DNA of 56,902 nucleotides from GCA-020345945 sp964596985 (GTDB lineage: Archaea; Thermoproteota; Bathyarchaeia; RBG-16-48-13; GCA-020345945): positions 1 through 56,902 of the forward strand of contig CAZQWG010000011.1 of the NCBI GenBank assembly GCA_964596985.1, given 5' to 3'. This document shows positions 24,471 to 34,093 of the stretch, in pieces. Position numbers and translations under genes: made by a program. Every line of letters begins with the position of its first letter. The first letter of the stretch is position 1. Under the pieces are notes generated by a model. That model was given only the letters and a program-made list of their open reading frames with translations. It was not told the DNA's origin and ran no database searches.

Positions 24471-27218
24471 CTATTCCTCTATTGAGGAGTGGATAAGTTC
24501 GTCCAAGGAAGCCGATATCTTGGAAACCATTTTGATCCGTGGTCCGCCTCCCTGACCGAAATCCGGCTTTCCTCCGCCGCCCCCGCCCAAGCGCTCTGCC
24601 AAGTTTTCCGCTATTCTGCCCGCGTGGACCCCGGATTGAACCGCGATCTTTCCTGCCGCGACGACGATCCTAACCGTTTCGCCGATCCCGAATAGAACAG
24701 AGACAACCATTGGATCTCGTTTCGAGAGTTCCCCTGCGAGGCGTACAAGGAATTCATTGTCTTCGAGCTGACGAGAGTATGTGACAAGTTTGACCCCAGA
24801 GATGTTCTTGGCGTCACGAAGAAGATTGGACGCTATAAGCGCAGACAGCTCTCCTTCGAGCTTTTCGAGTCTCTTCTCGGTTCGGCGACTAGCCTCAAGT
24901 GTTGACTCCAAGGCTGAACCCACGTTCATCATGGGAACCTGAAGTAAGGAGGAGGTTTTCTCTAGGAGGGCATCCCTCTCCTGGACTACGTCCACGGCTG
25001 AGGGACCAACCGCATAAACCAGTCGTTCAACCCCGTCCTGTATCCTTTCGGAACGAATCAGTTTGATCAAACCGATCTCACCCGTCGACCGGCAGTGAGT
25101 CCCGCCACAGGCTTCGACCTCCCAGTCACCTATCCGAACTACGCGGATCTCTCTCCCAGGGACGGCCCCACCCTGATACAGCCTGAAACCGTACTTCTGC
25201 TCAGCCTCTTCGCGGGGCATCCAAAAGACATCAACCGGTGTACTAGTGACTAGAAAGGTGTTTGCAATCCTCTCGATTTCCCTGAGCTGAGAGATGTCGA
25301 GATGTTGGTGATGCGTGATATCCAATCGGTTGACGTCTAGTCCCTTCTGGGCGCCGCACTGCCAGACGTGTTGTCCCAGGACTCTCCGTGCAGCCCCGTT
25401 GACTATGTGGGTAGCGGTGTGACTTCGCATCAGGTTTCTTCGGCGATCCCAATCCACGGTACAGGAGACCATCTCTCCGACCTCGGGCATCGTGCCTTCC
25501 AAGAGGTGGAGGACGATGTTCCCGACCCTCTGAGCGTCAACGATCTTACCTTCCCCTGAAGCTGATTTGACGGTGCCTTGGTCTGCGGGTTGACCCCCTC
25601 CCTCGGAGTAAAAAGCGGTTTGATCCAAGACAACCCATTTACCGTCAATTATTCTGATGACCTTCGCGGAGAACGCGTTCAGGGAAGAGTCCTGATAGAA
25701 CAATAGCTTTGTGTGAGGAATCTCGGAGAGCTTATCAGTCAAATCTTCGAGTGTCTTCGATTCTTCGATCTCTGACCCGGGCTTCTCGTGTCTTGCAGCG
25801 ACCCGAGCGTAGAAATCTTCGGGGATCGAGACTTGAACGCCGTGCTCCTTAGCGATATCTTCGACGAACCCAGGGGTCAGACCATGGGAATCGTATAGTT
25901 CGATCAGTTTGTCCGTCGGTATGCTCGAGGTTTCCTTTGCCCGTAGATCGTCTGAAATCCGTTTGACCAGGACCCTTCCCCGTTTCAAGACGTCTCGATG
26001 CCTGTCCTCTTCGACGTCGATTATCTCCAGGATCTCGTCTTCGATCTCTTTGAATTCGGGGAAGTCTGGCGACAGGGTTCGGATCTGAAGACCGACGACT
26101 TCTCTGAGGGGGAGCTCGAGACCGATCTCGCTCATATATCTAAGCGATTTTCGAATCAAGAGTCTAGCCAAGTAACCGGCGCCGACATTGGAGGGGACGA
26201 CGCCGTCGCTTATCATGAATATGAGGGCGTTCGTGTGATCGGCTATGGCGTATACTCGTTCGTGGGGGTGCATCAATTTTTCAAGCTCGTCTGCGGGTAC
26301 GCCGAGCCGTGAGGCGATCTTCGATCTCAAACGGGCCAGGCTCTCAGAGCCGCCAACGTCAATATGACCAGAGAGTTTCGAGGCTTCGAGGAAGAGTTCT
26401 TTCTCAGGTTTCCCCTGACCGCTCTCTTTTCTCAGGTAGCTTAGTATGGGTTCGAAGACAGCGTCGTAGATCGTTGGTGAACCTTTGGTCAACCACAGAA
26501 TCCTTTGAAGACCGTATCCGGTATCCACAACCCGGGTTGACATGGGAACAAGATCACCGTTCTGAACCCTGTACTGCATGAAGACCAGTGTCGCTACCTC
26601 ACAGCCTCCGACCATAACCTCTAGATCCTCTCCTGCGTTCCCTCCGCCCTGCCATAGGTCTTCGATGAAAGTCAGTTTATCTGACCGAATCCCCATTCTC
26701 TCGGTGAAGAAGTCGAAACATAGTTCTACGGTCCTGTCGTTCCAGTAGATCTCCTCATCGCCAAAATTGAAGGCGTGATGGGCCATCATCTCGAACTCCG
26801 TCAGGTGTCTGCCGGTCCGGCCGACATTATCGACATCGGTCAGTCTTATCGACGGCTGAGAGATGGTGAGGGGGTTTGCCGGGGGAGGGACAGCCCCGCT
26901 CGTCACCCAGGGCTGGAAGTCGTATATTGATGCGCCTACTAGAAAGACGTCGTCTCTCCACCTCGCAACTACAGGGTATCGTCGAATTCGTTCGTGTCCC
27001 TCTTCCTCGAAGAAAGAGAGGAATGCCTCCCGGACGCTGGCAAGGTCAAAGGAAGCCCGGATGGGGGGGTTCCCTAGGAAACTGTATTCTACACAAGGTT
27101 GATCACCACAGAGTTCGATATCCGGGTCCAGGGTCCAGAATGCTCTTCCGCAGGATGGGCATTTCTTCCTCTCAAATCCCTTCTCTTTGAAGAGGTTGAC
27201 ATCAAATATGGAGGACAT
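24471..27218 (-). CDS. alaS: Alanyl-tRNA synthetase, archaeal type
   Basis: 915 residues. The N-terminus begins with the archaeal zinc-like CPSCGRAFWTLDP...CGDQPC, then class II catalytic motifs (RWRDDVFLVGASIYDFQPW, motif 2 region; GYLARLLIRKSLR, motif 3). The editing domain has HTATHIVNGAARRVLG and CGGTHCRSTGEIG, the zinc/His motifs that clear Ser- and Gly-tRNA-Ala. The C-terminal oligomerisation domain ends with RLGGGGGGKPDFGQGGG. Charges tRNA-Ala. Converges with the GT-C gene. The ATG is preceded by AGGTGA. Confidence 0.95.
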   Translation of the reverse strand: MSSIFDVNLFKEKGFERKKCPSCGRAFWTLDPDIELCGDQPCVEYSFLGNPPIRASFDLASVREAFLSFFEEEGHERIRRYPVVARWRDDVFLVGASIYDFQPWVTSGAVPPPANPLTISQPSIRLTDVDNVGRTGRHLTEFEMMAHHAFNFGDEEIYWNDRTVELCFDFFTERMGIRSDKLTFIEDLWQGGGNAGEDLEVMVGGCEVATLVFMQYRVQNGDLVPMSTRVVDTGYGLQRILWLTKGSPTIYDAVFEPILSYLRKESGQGKPEKELFLEASKLSGHIDVGGSESLARLRSKIASRLGVPADELEKLMHPHERVYAIADHTNALIFMISDGVVPSNVGAGYLARLLIRKSLRYMSEIGLELPLREVVGLQIRTLSPDFPEFKEIEDEILEIIDVEEDRHRDVLKRGRVLVKRISDDLRAKETSSIPTDKLIELYDSHGLTPGFVEDIAKEHGVQVSIPEDFYARVAARHEKPGSEIEESKTLEDLTDKLSEIPHTKLLFYQDSSLNAFSAKVIRIIDGKWVVLDQTAFYSEGGGQPADQGTVKSASGEGKIVDAQRVGNIVLHLLEGTMPEVGEMVSCTVDWDRRRNLMRSHTATHIVNGAARRVLGQHVWQCGAQKGLDVNRLDITHHQHLDISQLREIERIANTFLVTSTPVDVFWMPREEAEQKYGFRLYQGGAVPGREIRVVRIGDWEVEACGGTHCRSTGEIGLIKLIRSERIQDGVERLVYAVGPSAVDVVQERDALLEKTSSLLQVPMMNVGSALESTLEASRRTEKRLEKLEGELSALIASNLLRDAKNISGVKLVTYSRQLEDNEFLVRLAGELSKRDPMVVSVLFGIGETVRIVVAAGKIAVQSGVHAGRIAENLAERLGGGGGGKPDFGQGGGPRIKMVSKISASLDELIHSSIEE

Positions 27219-27563
27219 ATGTAATCACCTTTCGAGGGGAGCTGTCGCTAGATTCTCTCATTCTTTTGCACTCTACGATAGGAGTCATAATTATGCATGA
27301 TGTTTCATATGAGTACAATGTTCCACGACCCTTACTAAGAAACGTGCATCTATGACTCTTCTGTCGTCAAAGAAAGTTCAAGGTGAACCGAGAATTGCCG
27401 CAGATGCTAACACCTTCTAACCAATAGAGGCGCCGATGTAGTAGCAAGCTAGAATTTCGTGGAGCTTCCTTTGGCGATATCGGTGTCCAAGAATCAATAA
27501 TGGCATGCCTCTCATCTTGAGAAAGTAGGAGAGGGAATGGTAAGAAATAGAGGAAGGGGAGAC
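27219..27563. other. Intergenic region downstream of the L12 gene
   Basis: No gene seen. It must contain the 3' end of the ribosomal block and the alaS promoter; no clear terminator hairpin was found by eye. Confidence 0.5.
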
Positions 27564-27872
27564 CTAGGCGCCGAATAAAGCCCCTAGACCTTGGATAGCT
27601 TCTTCTTCCTTCTTCTCCTCCTCTTTCTTCCCTTCTTCCTTCGGCGCTTCCTTTGCAGCCTCAGGTGGAGCCGCGACTGTTACTGATGGTGCAGTCGCCG
27701 CGCTTTTAATCGCCTCCTCGATATCCACCCCGTCCAGGGATGCGACTAAGGCTTTGATCCTAACCTCATCTGGCTTGATGCCTGCTGCGGATAGAACCTT
27801 TTTGAGGCTTGTTTGGTTGATCTTCTGGTCTGCAGAATGAAGCAGTAGCGCTGCGTGAACATATTCGGACAT
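27564..27872 (-). CDS. rpl12: Ribosomal protein P1/L12 (archaeal L12P)
   Basis: 102 residues with the usual N-terminal dimerisation helix bundle (EYVHAALLLHSADQKINQTSLKKVLSAAGI), an alanine-rich hinge, an acidic Lys/Glu tail and the C-terminal GLGALFGA that contacts elongation factors. It forms the ribosomal stalk with L10. GGAGGTGA lies 9 bases before the ATG. A 161-base spacer separates it from L10; it holds only a low-quality frame. Confidence 0.95.
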   Translation of the reverse strand: MSEYVHAALLLHSADQKINQTSLKKVLSAAGIKPDEVRIKALVASLDGVDIEEAIKSAATAPSVTVAAPPEAAKEAPKEEGKKEEEKKEEEAIQGLGALFGA

Positions 27873-28033
27873 CGGACTCTTTCACCTCCGACTATCTCGT
27901 GATGATTGATTCGAGCAACCGGTTCAGGTTGAAAGTTGGTTCCATCTTCTAGTTCAATATCTCCTTTTTGTACTTTTCCCATGGCGCCTGTACGATTCCT
28001 AGCCTATCGACTCGGACTCCCTCCGGGGTCCCC

Positions 28034-28888
28034 CTACTTTTGAAGGCGACCTTCCAGAATAGAGGCCTGAGAACGTGCTTGACGAAGCAGGTCTGAGACG
28101 AAATCTTTGTCAAGGAAAGACGAGTGTAATCCGACGCTCTTAGCTTGAAGAACCGCCTTCTTGAGCATTCCTCGGATGTTTTGTGCTGTCGGGTACCAGA
28201 GGAACGACGCCAGGTTCAAGGCGTTGTACTCGGCTTCTAGCAGATCGCGTCTTACACCTTCTACATCGATCCGCAAGGATTCGGAGGGGATCACCAGTCC
28301 ATTATCGTACGCGGCGTACAGGGATATGCTGCTCTCTATAGGTTTTATGTCCAGTTTTGAGAGGAGGCTTGCCAGCTTGAGGGAGATAGGTTCTCCTTTC
28401 TCGGCTACTACGGTGTCTTTGACCACCCAGACGCTCCCGGCCTCTATCTTGGTTCGAATACCGACCTCGGTGAAGTCGCTGATCACTGGGCCTGGGGGCA
28501 TCCCGGTGTTTCCTTCTGAGACGACTATGTCGTTTGGGGCGATATCACCCACCTTGGCGGTCAAGTTAGTCTTGCTCTGCTCGAGGAGTGCGAGAAGTTT
28601 GAACGGATTCATCTCAGTGAATAGGATGAGGTTTGAGCCTTCAAGTCTGTCTGCCAACTCTCCTATCTTCGGTTTCTTCTCCCGGACTTGATCAAACGCT
28701 CGTTTCACAAGGTTATTCTTTGTTACTAGGAAGACGACTTCACCGCGAAGACTCTTCCTCAATGAATGAACCTGGAAAGCTCTGATCTTGTCGAGCCTCC
28801 CCAGAGCAATCACCGGGTAGTCGAGGACAAGCTTGGAGATCTCATCAACCTTTTCGAGCTTCCATCGGGGAACCTTAAGAACCTGCAT
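28034..28888 (-). CDS. rpl10: Ribosomal protein P0/L10 (stalk base)
   Basis: 284 residues. The N-terminal rRNA-binding domain (WKLEKVDEISKLVLDYPVIALGRLDKIRAFQVHSLRKSLRG) is followed by the archaeal insertion domain (NDIVVSEGNTGMPPGPVISDF) and the C-terminal spine that binds L12 dimers. The usual acidic tail with the GLGALF repeat, seen in many archaeal P0 proteins, is missing here. Part of the L11-L1-L10-L12 set, 20 bases after L1. Confidence 0.92.
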   Translation of the reverse strand: MQVLKVPRWKLEKVDEISKLVLDYPVIALGRLDKIRAFQVHSLRKSLRGEVVFLVTKNNLVKRAFDQVREKKPKIGELADRLEGSNLILFTEMNPFKLLALLEQSKTNLTAKVGDIAPNDIVVSEGNTGMPPGPVISDFTEVGIRTKIEAGSVWVVKDTVVAEKGEPISLKLASLLSKLDIKPIESSISLYAAYDNGLVIPSESLRIDVEGVRRDLLEAEYNALNLASFLWYPTAQNIRGMLKKAVLQAKSVGLHSSFLDKDFVSDLLRQARSQASILEGRLQK

Positions 28889-28909
28889 TTGTATCCGGCC
28901 TTTACAATA

Positions 28910-29557
28910 TTATTGTACCTTCACGGGGTGACCCATCGTCGTCTTTAGGTAGACGGTTCCTAGGTTCTTGATTTCCCTCTCGTATCTCTCTTCGAGACGA
29001 GAGATGACGGTTTGGACGTTCTCTGCGATGAGATTGCTATCGGTCTCCTCATCACCGATCCTGCAAGAAGCAGAGAGTTGATCCCTTATCCTGATTCTGA
29101 CAGAGGCTCGCTGCCTTTGAAGTACTGGATCGATGTCAATGTTAGGAGGGACTGGGGTTGGCATCTTTCCACGGGGACCCAGTACCGGACCTAGTATCCG
29201 GCCGACAAGAGGCATCAAGGGTGCTTCGGCTAGAAAGAAGTCGTATTCGCCCGCAAGCTTCTTCGCGACCCTCTTCTCCTCGGATAGCTTCTCAAGCTCC
29301 TCCGGCGAGATCACGTGGTCGGCCCCGGCATTCTTGGCGTTCACAGCTAGTGAGCCGGACGCAATTACGCATACCTTGCCCGTCCTCTTTGGAGGGTGAG
29401 GAAGGGAAAGAACCTCGTTTATACGATTCTCCGGTTTCTTGACATCTATACCCTTCAAGGCTACGACTAGGTCGATCGCTTGAGCGAAGTTTCTCTTACC
29501 AGAAGACTGCTTCACCTGATCTATCAGTGAGATGAGGTTGTTCGAGTCGAGCGGCAA
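28910..29557 (-). CDS. rpl1: Ribosomal protein L1
   Basis: 215 residues, archaeal size. Opening with LISLIDQVKQSSGKRNFAQAIDLVVALKGIDVKKPENRINEV, then VIASGSLAVNAKNAGADHVI and the conserved GPRGKMPTPVP loop, ending in YLKTTMGHPVKV. It binds the L1 stalk of 23S rRNA and in some archaea represses its own mRNA; no mRNA target could be confirmed here. It is preceded by an approximately 100-base gap after L11. Confidence 0.95.
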   Translation of the reverse strand: MPLDSNNLISLIDQVKQSSGKRNFAQAIDLVVALKGIDVKKPENRINEVLSLPHPPKRTGKVCVIASGSLAVNAKNAGADHVISPEELEKLSEEKRVAKKLAGEYDFFLAEAPLMPLVGRILGPVLGPRGKMPTPVPPNIDIDPVLQRQRASVRIRIRDQLSASCRIGDEETDSNLIAENVQTVISRLEERYEREIKNLGTVYLKTTMGHPVKVQ

Positions 29558-29657
29558 TGGGGTGACCCCGATGATATGGCAGAAAGCATTGAGAAAGCTA
29601 GATATATAACCCTTTATCGAGAACGGCTGCAGGCATAGTTTCCTACTTACTCATAGA

Positions 29658-30149
29658 TTATAATTCTTCTTGGAGGATGTCAGAGTAGCCTCCTTCGTCT
29701 ATTTCACGCAGTATCTCTCTCGGATCTTTTCCTGCAACTGTCACACCCATACTAAGACAGCATCCTACAATCTCTTTGACCGCAGACCTATTGGAGCTAG
29801 CCAGTAATTGGTGGTGTTTCAGTCGAGTAATCTTCAGAATCTGCTCCATGGTGAGATCACCTACTTTCTCGGTGCTTGGGTTGCTGGAACCCTTGGTTAT
29901 CCCGAGTTCGCGTACGATTAATGCTGCAGTAGTAGGGGTACCAACCTTGACCTCAAACTCCTTAGCAGAGAGGTCGATCGTTATCTTAACTGGGACCTTC
30001 ATGCCGGCGTAGTCTTTCGTCAGCTCATTGATCCTATTGACTATTGCCAGCACATTTACGCCGAGAGGACCGAGAGTCGGGCCGAGGGGGGGACCTGCAG
30101 TAGCCGCCCCACCCGCGATTAGAGCATCTATCGTCTTAGTCTCGCTCAT
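29658..30149 (-). CDS. rpl11: Ribosomal protein L11
   Basis: 163 residues. Begins with TIDALIAGGAATAGPPLGPTLGPLGVN, the conserved proline-rich N-terminal domain, with KITRLKHHQLLASS and the C-terminal rRNA-binding part (IVGCCLSMGVTVAGKDPREI). It binds the GTPase-associated centre of 23S rRNA. Its ATG overlaps the NusG stop by one base (TGATG), so translation is coupled. Confidence 0.95.
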   Translation of the reverse strand: MSETKTIDALIAGGAATAGPPLGPTLGPLGVNVLAIVNRINELTKDYAGMKVPVKITIDLSAKEFEVKVGTPTTAALIVRELGITKGSSNPSTEKVGDLTMEQILKITRLKHHQLLASSNRSAVKEIVGCCLSMGVTVAGKDPREILREIDEGGYSDILQEEL

Positions 30150-30649
30150 CAGGTACCACCTTGATCTTGTGATGGCTCTTCGGCCCGTCTGGTAAGTTTT
30201 ACGTAGTCGGCATGAACCGTGATTGGGAGGGTGAAGGTAGCCTCAAGTAGCTCAAGGGTCACTTCCTGCTTTGAGCGGTCAACACGAGTTATGGTGGCTT
30301 TCATTCCCTTGAACGGCCCGCCGATTATCTCTACTGACGCCCCAACTTCCAGTTCTTCGATCACGGGTTTAGTGACGATGTAGCCTTCGATCTCCTCGAA
30401 ACCAACCAAGCCGGGAACCCGTGACTTTACGTGTTTGATCCCTGCGATAGCACCTTCGACTACGTGGGGGCTCTGTGCCTCAACGAAGATGTACCCTTTG
30501 AGCGTCTCAGGTGCAAGAATTGCGCGGATTTCCAATCCTTTGGACTGCGACCTTGCAGCTAGGATGTCGGCTACATTTCTCTCTTGTCCGGCAGTCGTTC
30601 GAATCGCGTAAACCAATGACTGTTCCCTCTTGGCCTCCAAGCCTATCAT
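30149..30649 (-). CDS. spt5: Transcription elongation factor NusG/Spt5
   Basis: About 166 residues from ATG 30649; the frame stays open up to 30718, where it overlaps the SecE gene, so the longer start is less likely. The NGN domain is visible (YAIRTTAGQERNVADIL, LKGYIFVEAQ, HVKSRVPGLVGF), then the KOW domain (VGASVEIIGGPFKGMKATITRVD). It binds RNA polymerase with Spt4 and raises processivity. Located between secE and rpl11, the typical archaeal order. Confidence 0.92.
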   Translation of the reverse strand: MIGLEAKREQSLVYAIRTTAGQERNVADILAARSQSKGLEIRAILAPETLKGYIFVEAQSPHVVEGAIAGIKHVKSRVPGLVGFEEIEGYIVTKPVIEELEVGASVEIIGGPFKGMKATITRVDRSKQEVTLELLEATFTLPITVHADYVKLTRRAEEPSQDQGGT

Positions 30650-30657
30650 CTCCGGGG

Positions 30658-30837
30658 TTATGGTGCTGTAAAGCCCTGCATCATTGCTGAGATGAACCGG
30701 ATAATGAAAGCGATACAACCGACTACAAGTAGTCCCAACGCAGAAACCTTCACAGATAGACCAAGTTCTTTTTGAGAGGGTTTCTTGGATATCGTCAACA
30801 CTCTCCTGCAGCCCACAAAGAACTCGCGTAGTCCCAT
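30658..30837 (-). CDS. secE: Preprotein translocase subunit SecE
   Basis: 59 residues, starting at ATG 30837 after GGAAGTGA. Sequence begins GLREFFVGCRRVLTISKKPSQKEL and ends in one membrane segment (VSALGLLVVGCIAFIIRFIS), exactly the layout of archaeal SecE/Sec61-gamma: amphipathic helix, positive turn, one transmembrane helix. It clamps SecY in the membrane. Overlaps none of the usual larger frames. Followed directly by nusG, as in most archaea. Confidence 0.92.
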   Translation of the reverse strand: MGLREFFVGCRRVLTISKKPSQKELGLSVKVSALGLLVVGCIAFIIRFISAMMQGFTAP

Positions 30838-30927
30838 AGTTTCACTTCCTCAGATGCAGGGTTCTCGGGATTGTTCTCAGACTCGTCTTTTAACCTTTTG
30901 CTGCAGCTCTTTTAGGTCAGGGTATTA

Positions 30928-31785
30928 CTAGACCTTGCAGGTCTCGATTCCCATTTTGGAGAGGAGATCTAGCAGTCTCTCTCGGTCGGATCCTCGGAGA
31001 CCTTTCCAATCTATTACCGCTAGAGTACATAGGCCTCTTGTTCTACTGAAAGCCATGCTCACTGTTGAGTCGTCAAGGTCATAGATACAGTACTTGGGGA
31101 AGATGTGACCTATACTCAGATTACTTTTGAGAACCAAATCGGTGAACTTGGGGGCGTAGTGACCGCCTCCAAAACCGACCGCTGCCTTGAGGGATGAGTT
31201 GTCGCCCGCGGCTTTGAGAATCGCATTTGCAGCAACCTCTCCCGGCACCGGGTCCTTCCATTGTATTGGTCCACTTCCAATCTCAACAAACATTACTGGC
31301 GTGACCATCTCTGTCGGTCCATGGTGGGTCGCCTCGAAGGAGACTCGATATGAGAGCCGTCTGCGAATAACCCCAGAGTTCAATGCGATGAGTGCGGTCC
31401 TCATCCTGTTTGGATCTGCTATAGCCAAGCTTCGGGGATTCCCGCCGTATTTCGCCTCTTCCAGAGGGTTTCCAGGTGCGTGTACGGTTAAGGTTGCTTG
31501 ATTACTACTACTGCTATGCCTAGAAGCAAAGATGATCGACTCGACTCCAGGAATCTTGTCAAGCCCAGACGCGTAGATACTGTCCGATTCTGTTCTGACC
31601 AGCAATAGATTACCGTTTCTCAGGATCGGAGAATCGTCGAAGACCATACCTGAATCGTTGAATGGAAGACGATGTCGAAGTTTGTCTACAATGTTGGCGG
31701 CTGCGAGATCTCGAATCGATGAAGCGATCAGAACAGCCAACGGTGAAAGCCCCTGATTAGTTGGAGGAGAGTACGGGATTGTCAC
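30928..31785 (-). CDS. dtdA: D-aminoacyl-tRNA deacylase
   Basis: 285 residues. The family block SFEATHHGPTEMVTPVMFVEIGSGPIQW and the later VGFGGGHYAPKFTDLVL are diagnostic of DtdA/GEK1-type enzymes, which hydrolyse D-amino acids from tRNA using zinc. It occurs in archaea and plants. It is upstream of secE on the same strand and may be cotranscribed. Confidence 0.9.
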   Translation of the reverse strand: MTIPYSPPTNQGLSPLAVLIASSIRDLAAANIVDKLRHRLPFNDSGMVFDDSPILRNGNLLLVRTESDSIYASGLDKIPGVESIIFASRHSSSSNQATLTVHAPGNPLEEAKYGGNPRSLAIADPNRMRTALIALNSGVIRRRLSYRVSFEATHHGPTEMVTPVMFVEIGSGPIQWKDPVPGEVAANAILKAAGDNSSLKAAVGFGGGHYAPKFTDLVLKSNLSIGHIFPKYCIYDLDDSTVSMAFSRTRGLCTLAVIDWKGLRGSDRERLLDLLSKMGIETCKV

Positions 31786-31828
31786 GAAAACGAGGTGCCT
31801 TCCTTGACCGCTTTTTCTTATGATCGTT

Positions 31829-32734
31829 CTAGCCTACTATTTGATCGACGAATATTTCCGGATCGAACTCTTTGAGGTCGTCGTAGCCTTGGCCCGTGCC
31901 CAAGAAGACAATAGGTTTGCCGGTGAGATAGCTGATCGAGACGGCAGCCCCTCCCTTCGCATCCGCATCGATCTTCGTGAGTATCGAAGCATCGATTCCT
32001 ACGGACTTATCGAATTCCGTAGCCTGTTCGACCACATCGTTGCCTGTCAACGAATCAGCTACGAAGATGACGGAATCCGGTTTAACCACTCTTATGATCT
32101 TCTGCATCTCATCCATCAGATTCTTGTTGGTTTCCATGCGTCCAGCCGTATCGACGAGTACAACGTTTACGCCCTTTGCCTCCGCATGGCTGATCGCGTC
32201 ATACGCAACCGACGCTGCATCGGCACCGTACGGGCGCTTGATGACGCGAACCCCTAGGCGACGAGCGTGCTCCTCCAACTGTTCTATGGCGCCAGCCCTA
32301 TAGGTGTCGGCGCACGCCAAGACCACGGAGTAGCCCTGCCTCATAAGTAGGCGAGTGAGCTTGGCCAGGGTCGTAGTCTTCCCTGTTCCGTTGACTCCGA
32401 CAAACACGAATACGGTCGGTTCGCCTTTACTCGTATTCTCTTCGATCTGCGACAAGATCTTTCGGTCTTCCCCGGTCTTCAATATCTCAAGCAAGGTTTC
32501 TCGGAGGGCGTCTCTGACTAGTTTGCCTTTGTCCTGGAAACGGTCTGCACTGGTACCGACCAGGTTCTTTCTAAGTCTTTCACAGATCTCATCGGCGACA
32601 ATCAAAGCGACGTCATTGCCGACGAGTGTGAACTTGAATTCCGCGAGGATAGGGGTGAGATCTTCATCGCGCAGTTCGGTTTTCTTGATTCTCTCGACGA
32701 GATCGCTCGCGTTCTTGCGAAGGTTTTCAAACAC
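31829..32734 (-). CDS. ftsY: Signal recognition particle receptor FtsY
   Basis: 301 residues with N-terminal four-helix N domain and the SRP GTPase: GVNGTGKTTTLAKL (P-loop), DTYRAGAIEQL, DTAGRMETNKNL, SIDAsILTKIDADAKGG, and GxGQGYDDLKEFDP near the end. The acidic A region of bacterial FtsY is lacking, as usual in archaea. It docks SRP-ribosome complexes at the membrane. ATG overlaps the end of the prefoldin gene by eight bases. Confidence 0.95.
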   Translation of the reverse strand: MFENLRKNASDLVERIKKTELRDEDLTPILAEFKFTLVGNDVALIVADEICERLRKNLVGTSADRFQDKGKLVRDALRETLLEILKTGEDRKILSQIEENTSKGEPTVFVFVGVNGTGKTTTLAKLTRLLMRQGYSVVLACADTYRAGAIEQLEEHARRLGVRVIKRPYGADAASVAYDAISHAEAKGVNVVLVDTAGRMETNKNLMDEMQKIIRVVKPDSVIFVADSLTGNDVVEQATEFDKSVGIDASILTKIDADAKGGAAVSISYLTGKPIVFLGTGQGYDDLKEFDPEIFVDQIVG

Positions 32735-33164
32735 TTCGAGTCCCTTCAGGGATCTTTCTTGAAAAATCGTTGATCTGAGCGCGGATCTCGGACATCTTCT
32801 GGATCACTTGTGTCAGCTGCTGTTGTAAGGCTTGACGTGCAGACTCTATCTGATTCTGCTGTTCTTGCAGGCTCTCGATCGCCTCGGGCGTCTCCTTCTC
32901 GATCGAAACCCCGGCGCCGACCCCTACAAGAACCTTCCCAGGATTGTCTATTGCAGCCTCTACGTACGATCCGCCGCCGACAGGCAGGAAGACCGCAGCT
33001 CCCTTCTTCTCCTCTTTGAGACCTTCGATAGTGGCGTTGGCTACCCGTAGTTCGTTGGAGAACGCGTTTAGCACGTTGAGTCGAGCCTGCAGTTCTCCTG
33101 CACTACCTTCCAGCATACGGAGTTCCAGTATCAAGCGTCTTAGACTCTCTTCATCTGCGGACAT
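32727..33164 (-). CDS. pfdA: Prefoldin alpha subunit
   Basis: 145 residues. A long N-terminal coiled coil (LILELRMLEGSAGELQARLNVLNAF), the beta hairpin with AAVFLPVGGGSYVEAAI and VGVGAGVSIEKE, then a C-terminal coiled coil rich in Gln (EQQNQIESARQALQQQL). Forms an alpha2-beta4 chaperone that passes unfolded proteins to the thermosome. Between ribosomal protein LX and FtsY, the usual TACK order. Confidence 0.93.
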   Translation of the reverse strand: MSADEESLRRLILELRMLEGSAGELQARLNVLNAFSNELRVANATIEGLKEEKKGAAVFLPVGGGSYVEAAIDNPGKVLVGVGAGVSIEKETPEAIESLQEQQNQIESARQALQQQLTQVIQKMSEIRAQINDFSRKIPEGTRSV

Positions 33165-33175
33165 AGACTACACCT

Positions 33176-33418
33176 TCACAATCCAGATAGAGCACGAACC
33201 ACCGGATCTGTGGCTTCGCTTGGATCGATCTCTTTGATCTGGTTGATGCTTATCTGGAATCGTTTCACGTTTTCTCCGCCCCCAAGGATGCCATATACCT
33301 TTTCCAAGGCATCCTTCTCGGATAAAGCCCGAAATTCCTTGGCAAAGGTCGAGTGGTATCCAGGCTTTGTTATCTCTCCTTCTACTCGAAATACCTTCAC
33401 TTCAGTCAATAATATCAC
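33176..33418 (-). CDS. rpl18a: Ribosomal protein LX/L18a
   Basis: 80 residues, the short archaeal LX. EVKVFRVEGEI...F AKEFRALSEKDALEKVYGILGG is the conserved fold, ending in RALSGL. Component of the 50S subunit near the L7Ae region. Cotranscribed with eIF6 and prefoldin. Confidence 0.92.
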   Translation of the reverse strand: MILLTEVKVFRVEGEITKPGYHSTFAKEFRALSEKDALEKVYGILGGGENVKRFQISINQIKEIDPSEATDPVVRALSGL

Positions 33419-33424
33419 TTCACA

Positions 33425-34093
33425 TCAGGCTAGACTTAGTGCTTGACCGATTATGACGAGTTCTGGACCCGTTGTGTACGAGCCCACAAGCGCCACTCTA
33501 TTGTTCGCCAGCATACCCGATTTCACGATTGGTACGCCACCATTCGTGGTGCCTACTGTCGTAGGTACCTTCAACACATCCTCGATGAGCTCACGTTCAT
33601 CTTCTTCCAGGAGGGGGTGCGCGATCACGCCATGGTTGTTGGCTGCAGCCAGAGCACCAACATACGGGAGTTTGGCGATGAAGGAGGAAACCATCTCCAC
33701 GCCCAGTACGTCTCCAAGAGTCTTGATAACAGAGTTGGGTAGTTCACTGTCGTAGATTCCCCCGAAGTCGTTTGCGAGTACGAGGTTGCCGAATGCGGTT
33801 TCTCTCGAATTCACGCGTGCTACGTTATAATCCTCAATCGATCGGAGTCTGCGTTCGTCTCTGGGATCAGCGAAAGGGGGGAGGACGATCCCGTTCGAAT
33901 TTGCGACAGCCAATACGCCGTTCAAGATGGAGCCACCTAGGTTTATTCTGATCGCTTCTACACCTAGTAGCATTTCTATCCTTTGAATCTTGGTTTGAGG
34001 GACGTATGTTGGAATTAGAGCAAAGGTGTCTGTAGTGAGACAGTATACTCCGATGTTTGGGCTGCCCATCAGATCCATCAGATGGATGGGCAA
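33425..34093 (-). CDS. eif6: Translation initiation factor eIF6
   Basis: 222 residues made of the five repeated alpha/beta units of the pentein-like fold, with GSPNIGVYCLTT, NSNGIVLPPFADPRDERRL and NDFGGIYDSELPNSVIKTL as the family marks. It binds the large subunit and prevents premature joining with the small one. Only six bases separate it from rpl18a, and one junction joins it to L31e (adjacent bases). Confidence 0.95.
   Translation of the reverse strand: MPIHLMDLMGSPNIGVYCLTTDTFALIPTYVPQTKIQRIEMLLGVEAIRINLGGSILNGVLAVANSNGIVLPPFADPRDERRLRSIEDYNVARVNSRETAFGNLVLANDFGGIYDSELPNSVIKTLGDVLGVEMVSSFIAKLPYVGALAAANNHGVIAHPLLEEDERELIEDVLKVPTTVGTTNGGVPIVKSGMLANNRVALVGSYTTGPELVIIGQALSLA

Noticed and set aside
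27746..27982. Possible small gene between L10 and L12 on the minus strand
   Set aside because: It overlaps rpl12 in another frame and its residues look random; the spacer more likely holds a leader or promoter.
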